NCBI GenBank assembly: GCA_041737175.1
Contig: JBGSSF010000003.1
Coordinates: forward strand, 201,980 to 265,979
DNA: 64,000 nt
DNA from: UBA5072 sp041737175
GTDB lineage: Bacteria > Bacteroidota > Bacteroidia > Bacteroidales > UBA10428
Direction of reading: 5' to 3'
Of this stretch, positions 1 to 8,280 are shown piece after piece (position 1 is the stretch's first letter; the number at the start of each line of letters is the position of its first letter). The position numbers and the translations under genes are program-made. The notes under the pieces were generated by a model, which saw only the letters and a program-made list of their open reading frames with translations, was not told where the DNA came from and did no database searches.

Positions 1-131
1 ATACCTATACTGATAAAACCTTGTGGGAAAAGAAGGCAAAAGATCTGTCAGCGCGGTATATCAAGTACTTCAACCAGTATACCGACACCCCTGAGGGAAA
101 GGCTCTGATTCCGGCTGGTCCGCAGATTTAA
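1..131 (+). CDS. pckA: ATP-dependent phosphoenolpyruvate carboxykinase, C-terminal fragment
   Basis: The window opens inside this gene. Only the last 42 codons remain, read from base 3 to the TAA at 129-131. The stretch WEKKAKDLSARYIKYF and the tail KALIPAGPQI resemble the C-terminus of ATP-type PEP carboxykinases of Bacteroidetes. The enzyme interconverts oxaloacetate plus ATP with PEP, CO2 and ADP in the cytoplasm; in fermenting members of the phylum it is thought to run towards oxaloacetate and succinate. The kinase and metal-binding motifs lie outside the window, so the call rests on the tail alone. Confidence 0.7.
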   Translation, partial: TYTDKTLWEKKAKDLSARYIKYFNQYTDTPEGKALIPAGPQI

Positions 132-155
132 TGACCATTATTGGTGTGAATTTTT

Positions 156-183
156 GTAGAGACGCACAATTGTGCGTCTCTAC
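156..183. repeat. 28-bp perfect palindrome
   Basis: Each arm reads GTAGAGACGCACAA, giving a 14-bp perfect stem with no loop. It lies 24 bases after the pckA stop and could act as a bidirectional hairpin. A near-identical copy with one extra central base is at 27104-27132, so it is a dispersed REP-like element rather than a gene-specific terminator. Confidence 0.85.
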
Positions 184-239
184 GTATTTATATATCAGAT
201 ATTTATGTTGTCTGGCCTTTCAATTAGGTATAAATACCC

Positions 240-269
240 TTGTCATATAAATAATAATATTTATATTTG
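240..269 (+). promoter_or_regulatory. Bacteroidetes-type promoter of plsY
   Basis: A TTG at 240-242 is followed after 19 bases by TATATTTG at 262-269. This matches the phylum's -33 TTG / -7 TAnnTTTG consensus and spacing. It ends 25 bases before the plsY start, so the leader would be short. Confidence 0.6.
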
Positions 270-294
270 CAACCCTGTATATTAAAGTTCTTTA

Positions 295-963
295 ATGCAG
301 ATAGTCTATAATATTGGCATTCTTGTACTTGCCTATTTGATTGGATCAATTCCAACCTCCGTATGGATTGGTAAATCGTTTTTTGGAATTGATGTCAGGG
401 AACACGGTAGTAAAAATGCAGGGGCAACAAATGCCATGCGAATATTGGGCTGGAAAGCAGGACTGGCCGTTCTGGTCGTGGATGTCCTGAAAGGATGGAT
501 GGCTGTTAATCTCATCCATATCACCAATTTTTATATTCCTCAGACCGGTGACTTTATTGAATTTCAGTTGCTTTTGGGTATTGCTGCCATTCTCGGTCAT
601 ATTTTTCCGGTTTATGTCGGTTTCCGCGGGGGCAAAGGAGTCGCAACCTTGTTTGGCCTTGTTCTGGCAATACATCCCGAACCTACACTGATCTGTATCG
701 GAGTTTTTATCATTACCCTCGTTGTTACCAAATACGTTTCATTAAGCTCCATGATCGCCGGGTTTACTTTTCCCGCCATGGTCATTTTTGTTTTCAAGAC
801 CACCACACCGTCTCTGGTTTTGTTCTCCCTGATCATTGCATTGCTTCTCCTCTTTACCCATCAGAAGAACATTGAGAGACTGCTCAGAAAGGAAGAAAAG
901 AAAGCCCTTTTCCTGATGAGCAAACGCCGCAGGGAACTTGAAAGGCTGAAACAATCCGCCTGA
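295..963 (+). CDS. plsY: Glycerol-3-phosphate acyltransferase PlsY
   Basis: Inner-membrane acyltransferase that moves an acyl group from acyl-phosphate to glycerol 3-phosphate, the first step of phospholipid synthesis in bacteria using the PlsX/PlsY route. The 222-residue protein is strongly hydrophobic with several membrane segments. It carries the family motifs: GSIPTSVWIG near residue 17, then GSKNAGATNAMR near residues 38-49, and GHIFPVYVGFRGGKGVATLFG near residues 101-121. Length is normal for the family. A good promoter lies just upstream. The basic C-terminal tail (KRRRELERLKQSA) is probably cytoplasmic. It converges on cdaA with a 2-base gap, and plsX is not in the window. Confidence 0.95.
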   Translation: MQIVYNIGILVLAYLIGSIPTSVWIGKSFFGIDVREHGSKNAGATNAMRILGWKAGLAVLVVDVLKGWMAVNLIHITNFYIPQTGDFIEFQLLLGIAAILGHIFPVYVGFRGGKGVATLFGLVLAIHPEPTLICIGVFIITLVVTKYVSLSSMIAGFTFPAMVIFVFKTTTPSLVLFSLIIALLLLFTHQKNIERLLRKEEKKALFLMSKRRRELERLKQSA

Positions 964-965
964 TA

Positions 966-1748
966 TTATTTCCTGTTCAGAAATTCTTCCTCAAGCTTTT
1001 TATGCAGCGCTTTAATGTCCACTGGCGTTAATTTGCCGGCTTCGGCCAGTGAAATGCCTCCCGTTTCTTCGGAAACAATGATTACCAGCGCATCAGTTTG
1101 TTCAGAGAGTCCCACTCCCGCCCTGTGCCTCAAGCCATAATATTCAGGGATCTCAAAGTTATCTGAAACAGGTAATATACAGCAGGCAGCACGTATTTTA
1201 TCCTGGTTGATTATTACGGCTCCGTCATGGAGAGGGCCTGTTTTATTGAAAATGGATTCGATCAAACGGCTTGTCGTTCTTGCGTCGAGAAGATCCCCGG
1301 TACCGACATAGGTATCGAGCAAAGAATTCCTCTGAAGTACAATGAGCGCACCTACGCGTTCTTTCGACATGCTTACGCAGGCTTTGATAATACCGTTGAC
1401 GTTCATGTCGGGCAGACCAGTTCCAATTTTTGAAAAGAAATTATCAATGGATATCCCTGCCTTGGGCAGATACCGTGCACTGAACAAGATCAGGAACCGC
1501 CGCAATTCCTGCTGGAAAACCACAATAATTGCAATGGCTCCAACTCCTATGATCTGTCCAAGAATACCGCCGAGTAAGAGCATGTTGTCCTTCACCAGCA
1601 ACCATACCACATAAAAGGTTATGATGGTGACGAATATATAGGTGGCGATGGTACCCTTGATGAGCATATAGATCTGATACATCAGGAAGGCTACCAGCAA
1701 AACATCAATAACATCTATAATTCTGATATGAATAAAAGCGGGCATCAT
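966..1748 (-). CDS. cdaA: Diadenylate cyclase CdaA (DisA_N domain)
   Basis: Makes the second messenger c-di-AMP from two ATP at the inner membrane. The 260-residue protein starts with three hydrophobic segments (about residues 10-85) and continues into the DisA_N catalytic domain. The two signature motifs are present: LHDGAVII (DGA motif) and YGLRHRAGVGLSE (RHR motif). Length and order match CdaA/DacA. It lies 49 bases downstream of folP on the same strand, a pairing I know from other Bacteroidetes. CAAAAATA at 1774-1781 on the plus strand reads TATTTTTG on the coding strand, so an internal promoter in the gap is possible. Confidence 0.93.
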   Translation of the reverse strand: MMPAFIHIRIIDVIDVLLVAFLMYQIYMLIKGTIATYIFVTIITFYVVWLLVKDNMLLLGGILGQIIGVGAIAIIVVFQQELRRFLILFSARYLPKAGISIDNFFSKIGTGLPDMNVNGIIKACVSMSKERVGALIVLQRNSLLDTYVGTGDLLDARTTSRLIESIFNKTGPLHDGAVIINQDKIRAACCILPVSDNFEIPEYYGLRHRAGVGLSEQTDALVIIVSEETGGISLAEAGKLTPVDIKALHKKLEEEFLNRK

Positions 1749-1797
1749 AACAAACTGTATTTCAGGCAGAGATCAAAAATACAACATTTTATCTGAA

Positions 1798-2679
1798 TTA
1801 CGCAGAAGCATTCCTGTATAATGTAAAAAGCCTGACAGTCTCCAGGGCTTCTTTTACGTCATGTACCCTTAAAAGCTTAGCCCCGTTTTGCAGTGCCAAG
1901 GTATGCAGCACGGTGGTACCATTCAAAGCCTGATCGGATGTAATATTCAACGATTTGTATATCATTGATTTACGCGATAATCCCACCATGATGATGCAGT
2001 CCAGCATGGCAAAAAGATCAAGCTCACGCAAAAGCAGAAAGTTATGATCCGGGGTTTTACCAAATCCAAAACCAGGATCAATGATGATGTCCTCAATACC
2101 GGCCTCTCTTGCCAGGGCTATGCGCTTTGTGAAGAACGCAAGCAAATCCCTTGTAACATCATTGTATCTGGGATATTTCTGCATATTTTGCGGTGTTCCC
2201 TGCATGTGCATCATGATGAAAGGGACTTTCAACCTTCCCAAGGTTACCAGCATATGATCATCCATCTTTCCTGCCGAGATATCATTGATGATGGAAACGC
2301 CGAATTCATTTACCATAAACTCAGCAATCCCGGCCCTAAAAGTATCCACCGAAAGCAGTGCATCAGGAAAAGCCTTTCGGATAACCGTGAACGCCGGAAC
2401 CAGGCGCTCCTTTTCCCATTCAGCAGTTATGTCCGTTGCCCCGGGCCTTGAGGAATATGCGCCCACATCAATGATATCAGCACCTTCATTCAGAATCGCC
2501 TCGGCTCTCTTCAGGATTTCTTTTTCAGTCTGGTACTTACCTCCGTCATAAAAAGAATCCGGAGTCACATTCAGGATTCCCATGATCCGGGGTATTGAAA
2601 AATCAACCACCTGGCCCTTACAGTTGATGGTCCGTTTTGTTGAAAATAATGTATCTTTAGAACTCATTCTGAATAACAT
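1798..2679 (-). CDS. folP: Dihydropteroate synthase
   Basis: Cytoplasmic folate-pathway enzyme that condenses 6-hydroxymethyl-dihydropterin pyrophosphate with p-aminobenzoate. The TIM-barrel signature MGILNVTPDSFYDGGKY appears near residue 33, and the second pterin motif DPGFGFGKTPDHN near residues 201-213. The total of 293 residues is normal. A second ATG four codons in (at 2667) is an equally good start. It is divergent from the dTMP kinase with a 27-base gap, so the two promoters must overlap. This is the target of sulfonamides. Confidence 0.95.
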   Translation of the reverse strand: MLFRMSSKDTLFSTKRTINCKGQVVDFSIPRIMGILNVTPDSFYDGGKYQTEKEILKRAEAILNEGADIIDVGAYSSRPGATDITAEWEKERLVPAFTVIRKAFPDALLSVDTFRAGIAEFMVNEFGVSIINDISAGKMDDHMLVTLGRLKVPFIMMHMQGTPQNMQKYPRYNDVTRDLLAFFTKRIALAREAGIEDIIIDPGFGFGKTPDHNFLLLRELDLFAMLDCIIMVGLSRKSMIYKSLNITSDQALNGTTVLHTLALQNGAKLLRVHDVKEALETVRLFTLYRNASA

Positions 2680-2706
2680 TTTGATAAAAATACTAAAAAG
2701 ATCGGC

Positions 2707-3381
2707 ATGAAGTTTTTGGTCGTTGAAGGTATTGACGGATCAGGGAAATCAACACAGATTAAACTGATCATGAAACACCTTGCTGAGAAAAGGATTCCTT
2801 ATCATTATTTACATTTTCCCCGCACAGATTCGCCGGTGTTTGGAGAACTGATTGCCAGATTCCTGCGGGGCGATTTCGGCAGTCTGAATTCTGTTGATCC
2901 TTACCTGGTTGCTCTTTTGTACGCGGGGGACAGAAGGGATGCATCCCGCATTATCAGTGAATGGCTGAATGAGGGTAGCCTGGTTTTACTCGACCGATAT
3001 GTTTATTCCAATATTGCCTTTCAGTGTGCAAAACTTGATCATCGTGAACATCAGGAGAAACTCAGAGACTGGATACTGGAACTGGAATATACGTATAACC
3101 GGATCCCCAGGCCCGATCTGAATATTTTGCTGGATGTGCCTTTTTCATTCACGAAAAGCAAACTGACCGGTTCCAGGGATGGAAGCGAACGGGACTATCT
3201 TCAGGGACAACGTGATATTCATGAGGACGACCTGGATTTTCAGCGCCGCGTGCGGGATACCTATCTCTGGCAGGCAAAAACCTGTGAAGATCTCAAAATC
3301 ATCAATTGTTGCAATGATCAGGGCGAAATGCATGCTCCTGAATCCATTTTTTCAGAAATACTGCAGACAACCCATCTATAA
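2707..3381 (+). CDS. tmk: dTMP kinase (thymidylate kinase)
   Basis: Phosphorylates dTMP to dTDP with ATP. The P-loop GIDGSGKST is at residues 8-16, and the DRYVYSNIAFQ stretch typical of thymidylate kinases lies near residue 98. At 224 residues it is slightly longer than the E. coli enzyme and has a less usual middle part (EYTYNRIPRPDLNILLDVPF). It still looks intact: P-loop, DRY motif and a PDLNILLDVP substrate-side strand. It is followed after 13 bases by the DoxX-like gene, so the two are probably co-transcribed. Confidence 0.88.
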   Translation: MKFLVVEGIDGSGKSTQIKLIMKHLAEKRIPYHYLHFPRTDSPVFGELIARFLRGDFGSLNSVDPYLVALLYAGDRRDASRIISEWLNEGSLVLLDRYVYSNIAFQCAKLDHREHQEKLRDWILELEYTYNRIPRPDLNILLDVPFSFTKSKLTGSRDGSERDYLQGQRDIHEDDLDFQRRVRDTYLWQAKTCEDLKIINCCNDQGEMHAPESIFSEILQTTHL

Positions 3382-3394
3382 TAAAATTATTACC

Positions 3395-4618
3395 ATGAGG
3401 ACACCAATGCTCATTTCCAGGATTTTTGCAGGACTTGTTTTCATCTTTAGCGGGTTTGTGAAAGCCGTTGATCCCATGGGATTTGCTATAAAATTCGAGG
3501 AGTATTTCATGGCCTTTCACCTTGATTTTCTGGCCTTCTCTGCCTTGCCGCTTGCCATCTTCATCTGTGCTGCCGAGCTGATGATCGGTCTGAACCTGCT
3601 GACTGGTGCACGGATGAAGATAACCGCCTGGCTGTTGCTGATCTTCATGTCATTCTTCACACTGCTGACATTTGTTTTGGCGCTTACCAACCCTGTAAGT
3701 GATTGTGGCTGCTTCGGTGATGCCGTGAAATTAACCAACTGGCAAACATTCTGGAAGAATATGGTTCTTTTTGTTCCTACCCTGGTGATATTTCTGAACC
3801 GTGAAAAATTCCTGCCCTTCTCCCGCTGCACTTTTGAATGGATGATGAGTGGAATGAACTTCCTGATAGCTGTCCTTATTTCATGGTATGGAATCAGGCA
3901 CCAGCCCTTGCTTGATTTCAGACCCTATACTCCCGGCACCAATATTCCTGAAAAAATGATCATGCCCGAGGGCGCACCCGCAGATGAGTTTGAAACCATC
4001 CTGGTGTATGAGAAAAACGGAGTCAGTCAGGAATTTACCGAAAGTAATTTTCCCTGGCAGGATACGACATGGAAATGGGTGGAAACTAAACAAAACCTGA
4101 TTTCTAAAGGGTATGAACCACCAATTCATGATTTTTCAATTACAGATGAGGCAGGCAATGATATCACGGAACTGGTTCTGACCAACGATAATTATGTATT
4201 TCTGATTATTGCCCCGTTGCTCGAAAAGGCCTCCGATAAAGGAATGCATCGTATGAATGATCTGGCCCTGAGAGCCAAAGAACTGGGTTTTCAAGCCTAC
4301 TGCCTTACTTCATCCACAAACGACAGGATCATGCAGTTCAAATCGTCCTTTCAACCTGCTTTTAATGTGTGCACAGCTGACGAAACTACATTAAAAACCA
4401 TAATCAGGGCAAATCCCGGGCTTCTGGTCCTTCGAAAGGGAACCATACTGGCAAAATGGAATTATACTGATGTTCCCGATACCGGGGAAATCAAGGCTGA
4501 TATGTTATCACTTCTATTTGATAACCAGCGTATTTCAGGAGAAAGATCTGTTGTGATTATGCTGGTGCTTGCAGTTGCCTTGCTGTATGCCTGTATTATA
4601 TTTATAAAGCCGAAATGA
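3395..4618 (+). CDS. DoxX/MauE-like membrane protein (BT_3928 type)
   Basis: A 407-residue inner-membrane protein. I start it at the ATG at 3395; the open frame runs further upstream but that part lies inside tmk. The N-terminal 150 residues form a four-helix DoxX/MauE-like bundle (ISRIFAGLVFIFSGFVKAVDP), with a cysteine pair in SDCGCFGDAVKL. MauE relatives are linked to disulfide formation or membrane redox chemistry, so the CGC pair may be redox active; this is inference. A long soluble part of about 220 residues follows, then one C-terminal hydrophobic segment (VVIMLVLAVALLYACIIFI). The last 17 bases overlap the tail of the convergent gene at 4602. Confidence 0.8.
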   Translation: MRTPMLISRIFAGLVFIFSGFVKAVDPMGFAIKFEEYFMAFHLDFLAFSALPLAIFICAAELMIGLNLLTGARMKITAWLLLIFMSFFTLLTFVLALTNPVSDCGCFGDAVKLTNWQTFWKNMVLFVPTLVIFLNREKFLPFSRCTFEWMMSGMNFLIAVLISWYGIRHQPLLDFRPYTPGTNIPEKMIMPEGAPADEFETILVYEKNGVSQEFTESNFPWQDTTWKWVETKQNLISKGYEPPIHDFSITDEAGNDITELVLTNDNYVFLIIAPLLEKASDKGMHRMNDLALRAKELGFQAYCLTSSTNDRIMQFKSSFQPAFNVCTADETTLKTIIRANPGLLVLRKGTILAKWNYTDVPDTGEIKADMLSLLFDNQRISGERSVVIMLVLAVALLYACIIFIKPK

Positions 4619-5300
4619 ATTCCGTAAGTTTCACCAGGTCATCCTTTGTTTTGAAATTGACCTTGTTTTTCTTCAGGAACTCATCAATGGACTTTTTATT
4701 CTTTGGGTAGAGATTCAATACATTGACTTTCTTGTAAGGAACAAATCCCTTCGTGATATTCCCAATGTAATAGTCGGTATTTTTTGACAGCACGAGATCT
4801 TCCTGCACAACCAAATGCGCATTTTTCAAATGACCCTGGTCGATTACAGTGCCCCAGGTTTGGGCAGAATTAGTTGAACTACGGGTTCCCATGGGACCTT
4901 CTTTCTTGATATCAGCCAGCTTCACGTATCGCTTTACAGCCATGATGGCAGGATCATGACCGGCAACTACCTCAAGATAACCGTTGTCAAAATAAAATGT
5001 GTCCAACATGATCTGCACGTATTTTATATTCTTTTCATTGGCAATGGCCATGGTATCTCCTGATGCCACGAATTGCACTTCACCTACCATTAAACTGTAG
5101 TTCAATTTAGTTACCGTGGAGGTGCCATCTTTGAAAACAACTTTTCCCTGTGTGAATTCCGGATACTTGTACTGCTCATTCTGGGCAAAATAGTCATTAA
5201 TCCGGGTTCCTGCCTTAACAGTAACGGTTTTATGATCCTGACCGTTTATGACTGCGGCTATCAGGAAAAGGCTGAAAAGAGAAACTGCGATTTTTTTCAT
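4602..5300 (-). CDS. Secreted protein of unknown function
   Basis: I do not recognise a characterised family. The 232-residue protein begins with a clear signal peptide (MKKIAVSLFSLFLIAAVING, cleavage near the QDH that follows), so it acts in the periplasm or at the outer membrane. The phrase GKVVFKDGTSTVTKLNYSLMVGEVQF and later beta-rich segments recall small secreted Bacteroidetes proteins of unknown role. No catalytic motif is visible. A -7-like element (TACTTTTG on the coding strand, plus-strand 5330-5337) sits 30 bases upstream. It overlaps the DoxX-like gene tail-to-tail by 17 bases. Confidence 0.75.
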   Translation of the reverse strand: MKKIAVSLFSLFLIAAVINGQDHKTVTVKAGTRINDYFAQNEQYKYPEFTQGKVVFKDGTSTVTKLNYSLMVGEVQFVASGDTMAIANEKNIKYVQIMLDTFYFDNGYLEVVAGHDPAIMAVKRYVKLADIKKEGPMGTRSSTNSAQTWGTVIDQGHLKNAHLVVQEDLVLSKNTDYYIGNITKGFVPYKKVNVLNLYPKNKKSIDEFLKKNKVNFKTKDDLVKLTEFISAL

Positions 5301-5437
5301 GATTGATTATTGGATTATGTAATTTCTTTCAAAAGTAATAAATCAAATCGTTCCAAACGGAGAAAACTCATGCCCTTTTTGTATATTTTGACACTGAAAT
5401 GGGAAATATGAATATTCGCTATTGACAACTGCTGATC

Positions 5438-5890
5438 ATGAGAAAGACTGAAATACATGTAGCTGACGAAATGGAGCGTGAACTGGCAACCCGTTTGCTC
5501 GCCGGATCAGAGCCATGGATTACCCTGGGTATTACTGCGGAACAATGTAAAAAAACCTGCAACGATACTGAGTTGCTATTATATATGGCTTATACCGATT
5601 ATAGACCCTCGGGCGTCATTATCCTTGATCCCCGCGGTGTGGCAGGCTCTCCTTATATGAAATCAATCGCTGTCTATCCCGAATTCAGGGGACAGGGTAT
5701 AGGAGCAACACTGCTTTCCTTTGCCGAGGAACTTTTTAAGGGTAAGTCAAGGCACCTGTTTCTTTGCGTGTCATCCTTCAATCACAGGGCAAAAAAATTT
5801 TATGAATCCCATGGATATCAAGCTGTTGGTGAATTTAAAGATTACATTATTAAAGGGAAGTCTGAAATTCTGATGCATAAGTGGATATGA
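5438..5890 (+). CDS. GNAT-family N-acetyltransferase
   Basis: A 150-residue single-domain acyltransferase. The acetyl-CoA binding motif is RGQGIG inside SIAVYPEFRGQGIGATLLSFAEE (residues about 72-94). It is followed by the beta5/alpha4 region SSFNHRAKKFYESHGYQAVGEFKDY, which is typical of GNATs that act on small molecules or protein N-termini. The substrate cannot be told from sequence. The stop codon overlaps the ATG of the MFS gene at 5887, so the two are translationally coupled. Confidence 0.88.
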   Translation: MRKTEIHVADEMERELATRLLAGSEPWITLGITAEQCKKTCNDTELLLYMAYTDYRPSGVIILDPRGVAGSPYMKSIAVYPEFRGQGIGATLLSFAEELFKGKSRHLFLCVSSFNHRAKKFYESHGYQAVGEFKDYIIKGKSEILMHKWI

Positions 5891-7137
5891 AATTGAATAC
5901 CGGCAGGAACTGGCCTATTGTCGCCATATTATGCGCCACTGCAACAGCAGGTTATATGTGTCGCGTGAACGTATCAACCGCCGCTCCGCTTCTTATGAAG
6001 GAGTTTGGACTATCGCAGATTGAAATGGGACGTATTTTCAGTGCATTTCTTTTAGGCTATGCATTTTTTCAGGTTCCTTCGGGAGTGCTGTCTGATCGTA
6101 TCGGTGCACGCAGGATTCTATCATGGGTTGCCTGGCTTTGGTTCTTCATTACAGTTATGCAGACATTTGTAGGCTGGGGACCATTTCAATCCACTACAGT
6201 TACAGCGATGATCGTATTCATGGTCTTCCGCTTTTTTCTGGGAATAACAGCTTCACCCACCTATCCCGGTTCGGCCCAGGGAATATCCCGATGGATACAA
6301 CCTCAGTTCCAGGGCCGTGCCAACGGCATAGTTATCGCCTCAATCGGTTTGGGTTCAGCGCTTGCGCCTCCTCTGGTATCCTATGTCATGGTTACAGCAG
6401 GCTGGCGGATTGCACTGATTGCATCTGCCATTCCGGCAATTGCTATAGCCCTATTATGGCTTAGAATCAGAGAACCGGCGCCTGTTTCACCACCGGAAAC
6501 AAAAAATACCACCACGGAATCCGGCAATTCCCCAGCCAAAGGAGATATCCGTTCACGAAGCTTCTACCTGCTAACAGCCAGTTATACCCTCCAGGGGTAT
6601 GTAGGATATATTTTTGTTTCGTGGTTTTACCTTTACCTGGTGCAGGAACGTAATTTCGATCTTTTAAGCGGCGCCTGGATGAGCAGTCTGCCCTGGATTC
6701 TTTCCATCGTGTCCATTCCCCTGGGAGGTTTGATTTCTGATCGTCTGGTTGCCGGAAGAGCAGGCAAAGTATGGGGTCGGAGAATAGTTCCCCTGACAGG
6801 TATGGCTTTTTCGGGAGTTTTAATCTCCATCGGTGCGCATACTGGCAGTGCTGTGATGGCAGCTGTATGCCTGGCTTTTGCTACTGCGTTTATCCTGTGT
6901 GTAGAAGGTCCTTTCTGGGCCATGATGATGAAAATCGCCGGTAAACAGAGCGGCAAGGCAGGCGGAATTATGAACATGGGGAGCAATCTTGGAGGATTGT
7001 TATCACCGGCACTTACCCCGGTAATTGCCAGTTACCTGGGCTGGGAAAATGCTTTACATGTGGCCGCAATCCTTGCATTAATCGGCGCCCTGCTTTGGCT
7101 GGGAATTAATCCTGTCCCAGATAATAAGCACCCTTGA
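5887..7137 (+). CDS. MFS transporter, anion:cation symporter-like
   Basis: A 416-residue major facilitator with 12 predicted membrane segments split by a hydrophilic loop near residues 195-220. The loop-2/3 signature GVLSDRIGARRILS is present, as is a second-half copy GGLISDRLVAGRAGKVWGRR. The N-terminus (GYMCRVNVSTAAPLLMKEFGLSQ) resembles the sugar-acid/anion:cation symporter group, so an organic anion is the likely substrate. I chose ATG 5887, which gives an ATGA overlap with the GNAT stop; a GTG two codons earlier is possible. The 3' end overlaps the RND adaptor gene tail-to-tail by 32 bases. Confidence 0.88.
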   Translation: MKLNTGRNWPIVAILCATATAGYMCRVNVSTAAPLLMKEFGLSQIEMGRIFSAFLLGYAFFQVPSGVLSDRIGARRILSWVAWLWFFITVMQTFVGWGPFQSTTVTAMIVFMVFRFFLGITASPTYPGSAQGISRWIQPQFQGRANGIVIASIGLGSALAPPLVSYVMVTAGWRIALIASAIPAIAIALLWLRIREPAPVSPPETKNTTTESGNSPAKGDIRSRSFYLLTASYTLQGYVGYIFVSWFYLYLVQERNFDLLSGAWMSSLPWILSIVSIPLGGLISDRLVAGRAGKVWGRRIVPLTGMAFSGVLISIGAHTGSAVMAAVCLAFATAFILCVEGPFWAMMMKIAGKQSGKAGGIMNMGSNLGGLLSPALTPVIASYLGWENALHVAAILALIGALLWLGINPVPDNKHP

Positions 7138-8266
7138 TGAGGATATTGTTTTCTGCTCTAAGTAAAACACCTGAAGAGTCATACACTTCGAACCATTCTT
7201 CATTGGATTTGCCTATCCGAACCGGGATTCTTTCAAAAACATACTTGCCCGCACTTTCAGAGTCCTTGATATATACATAGTTCCTGCCTTCCTCCGGGAC
7301 CAACGCATCGACGGGCAATCCCTTCGCCGGCCGCACATTGGCATGGATTACTGCTTCAATATACATACCGGGTGTCAGTTTCACTTCAGGCTTGCCCACG
7401 ATATGACCGTGCACCGGAACGGCGCGTTCATCTCCGTCAATCTCCCTTCCGATGAGGATAATCTCACCCCTGCCGGTTGCACCTGAAGCTTCGGGTATCC
7501 GAAATACAATGGGCTGCCCTATCCGGAGCCTGAATAAATCCTTTTCGAATACCTTCAATTCAATGTGCAAGTGGCCTGGATCGATTATCTCATACAGGAT
7601 ATCAGACGGATTAACAAACATTCCTTTCACGGCATTGGCCTTTGTAATATAACCTTCGATCGGAGATGTCAGTTTGATTGTTGAAACCATGGTTTCTGCC
7701 TTTACAGTTAAGGGATCGATCAGAAGAAGCTGCAGTTGCCTGGATAATGATTCATAAGCTGCCAGCATGCTGTTGTAATCGCTTTTTGCCTGAAGATAGT
7801 TCCTTTGTGAACTGATCTTTTCATCTGCCAGCGTTTTTTGGCTTTCATAAACCGATTTCAGATATTCAAGCTGCTCTTTCGTCTCCAGAAAGCTTTGTTG
7901 CAGCTTGAGGTACTCGATATTTTCCAGGATGATGAGAATCTGACCCTTTCGGACATGATCACCCGGAAGAAGATTGGCGGATTTTACATAACCGCCCATA
8001 AACGTCCCGATTTTTGCCCGGTTTTCTGGTGGAACATCAATATATCCGCTTGCTGTAACCGGTTCAGCGTATTCATAGGCCCGAATTCCGCCGAGTTCCA
8101 TACCTGCTGCAGCAAACTGATCCTTTGATACCGTAATGTAGTTCAGACTGTCCGCTGTCACACTTTGCGCATTATCCGATGATTCCAAGACATTTTTGTT
8201 CTTATTACAGGACACTATCACCAGAGATACAGCAAAAATCCAGAAAAGGGTATCGTTTGATTTCAT
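7106..8266 (-). CDS. RND efflux periplasmic adaptor, CusB/CzcB type, lipoprotein
   Basis: A 386-residue membrane-fusion protein that links the inner-membrane pump to the outer-membrane channel. The N-terminus ends in a lipobox (SLVIVSC), so it is a lipoprotein. A split lipoyl/barrel-sandwich domain (GTFMGGYVKSANLLPGDHVRKGQ and later TSPIEGYITKANAVKGMFV) flanks an alpha-helical hairpin (residues about 118-185), followed by the beta-barrel. It lies 14 bases downstream of the pump gene, and this upstream-pump order makes a two-gene operon. No metal-responsive regulator or histidine-rich metal site is seen nearby. Confidence 0.9.
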   Translation of the reverse strand: MKSNDTLFWIFAVSLVIVSCNKNKNVLESSDNAQSVTADSLNYITVSKDQFAAAGMELGGIRAYEYAEPVTASGYIDVPPENRAKIGTFMGGYVKSANLLPGDHVRKGQILIILENIEYLKLQQSFLETKEQLEYLKSVYESQKTLADEKISSQRNYLQAKSDYNSMLAAYESLSRQLQLLLIDPLTVKAETMVSTIKLTSPIEGYITKANAVKGMFVNPSDILYEIIDPGHLHIELKVFEKDLFRLRIGQPIVFRIPEASGATGRGEIILIGREIDGDERAVPVHGHIVGKPEVKLTPGMYIEAVIHANVRPAKGLPVDALVPEEGRNYVYIKDSESAGKYVFERIPVRIGKSNEEWFEVYDSSGVLLRAENNILIKGAYYLGQD

Positions 8267-8280
8267 ATCTGTTTATATTT

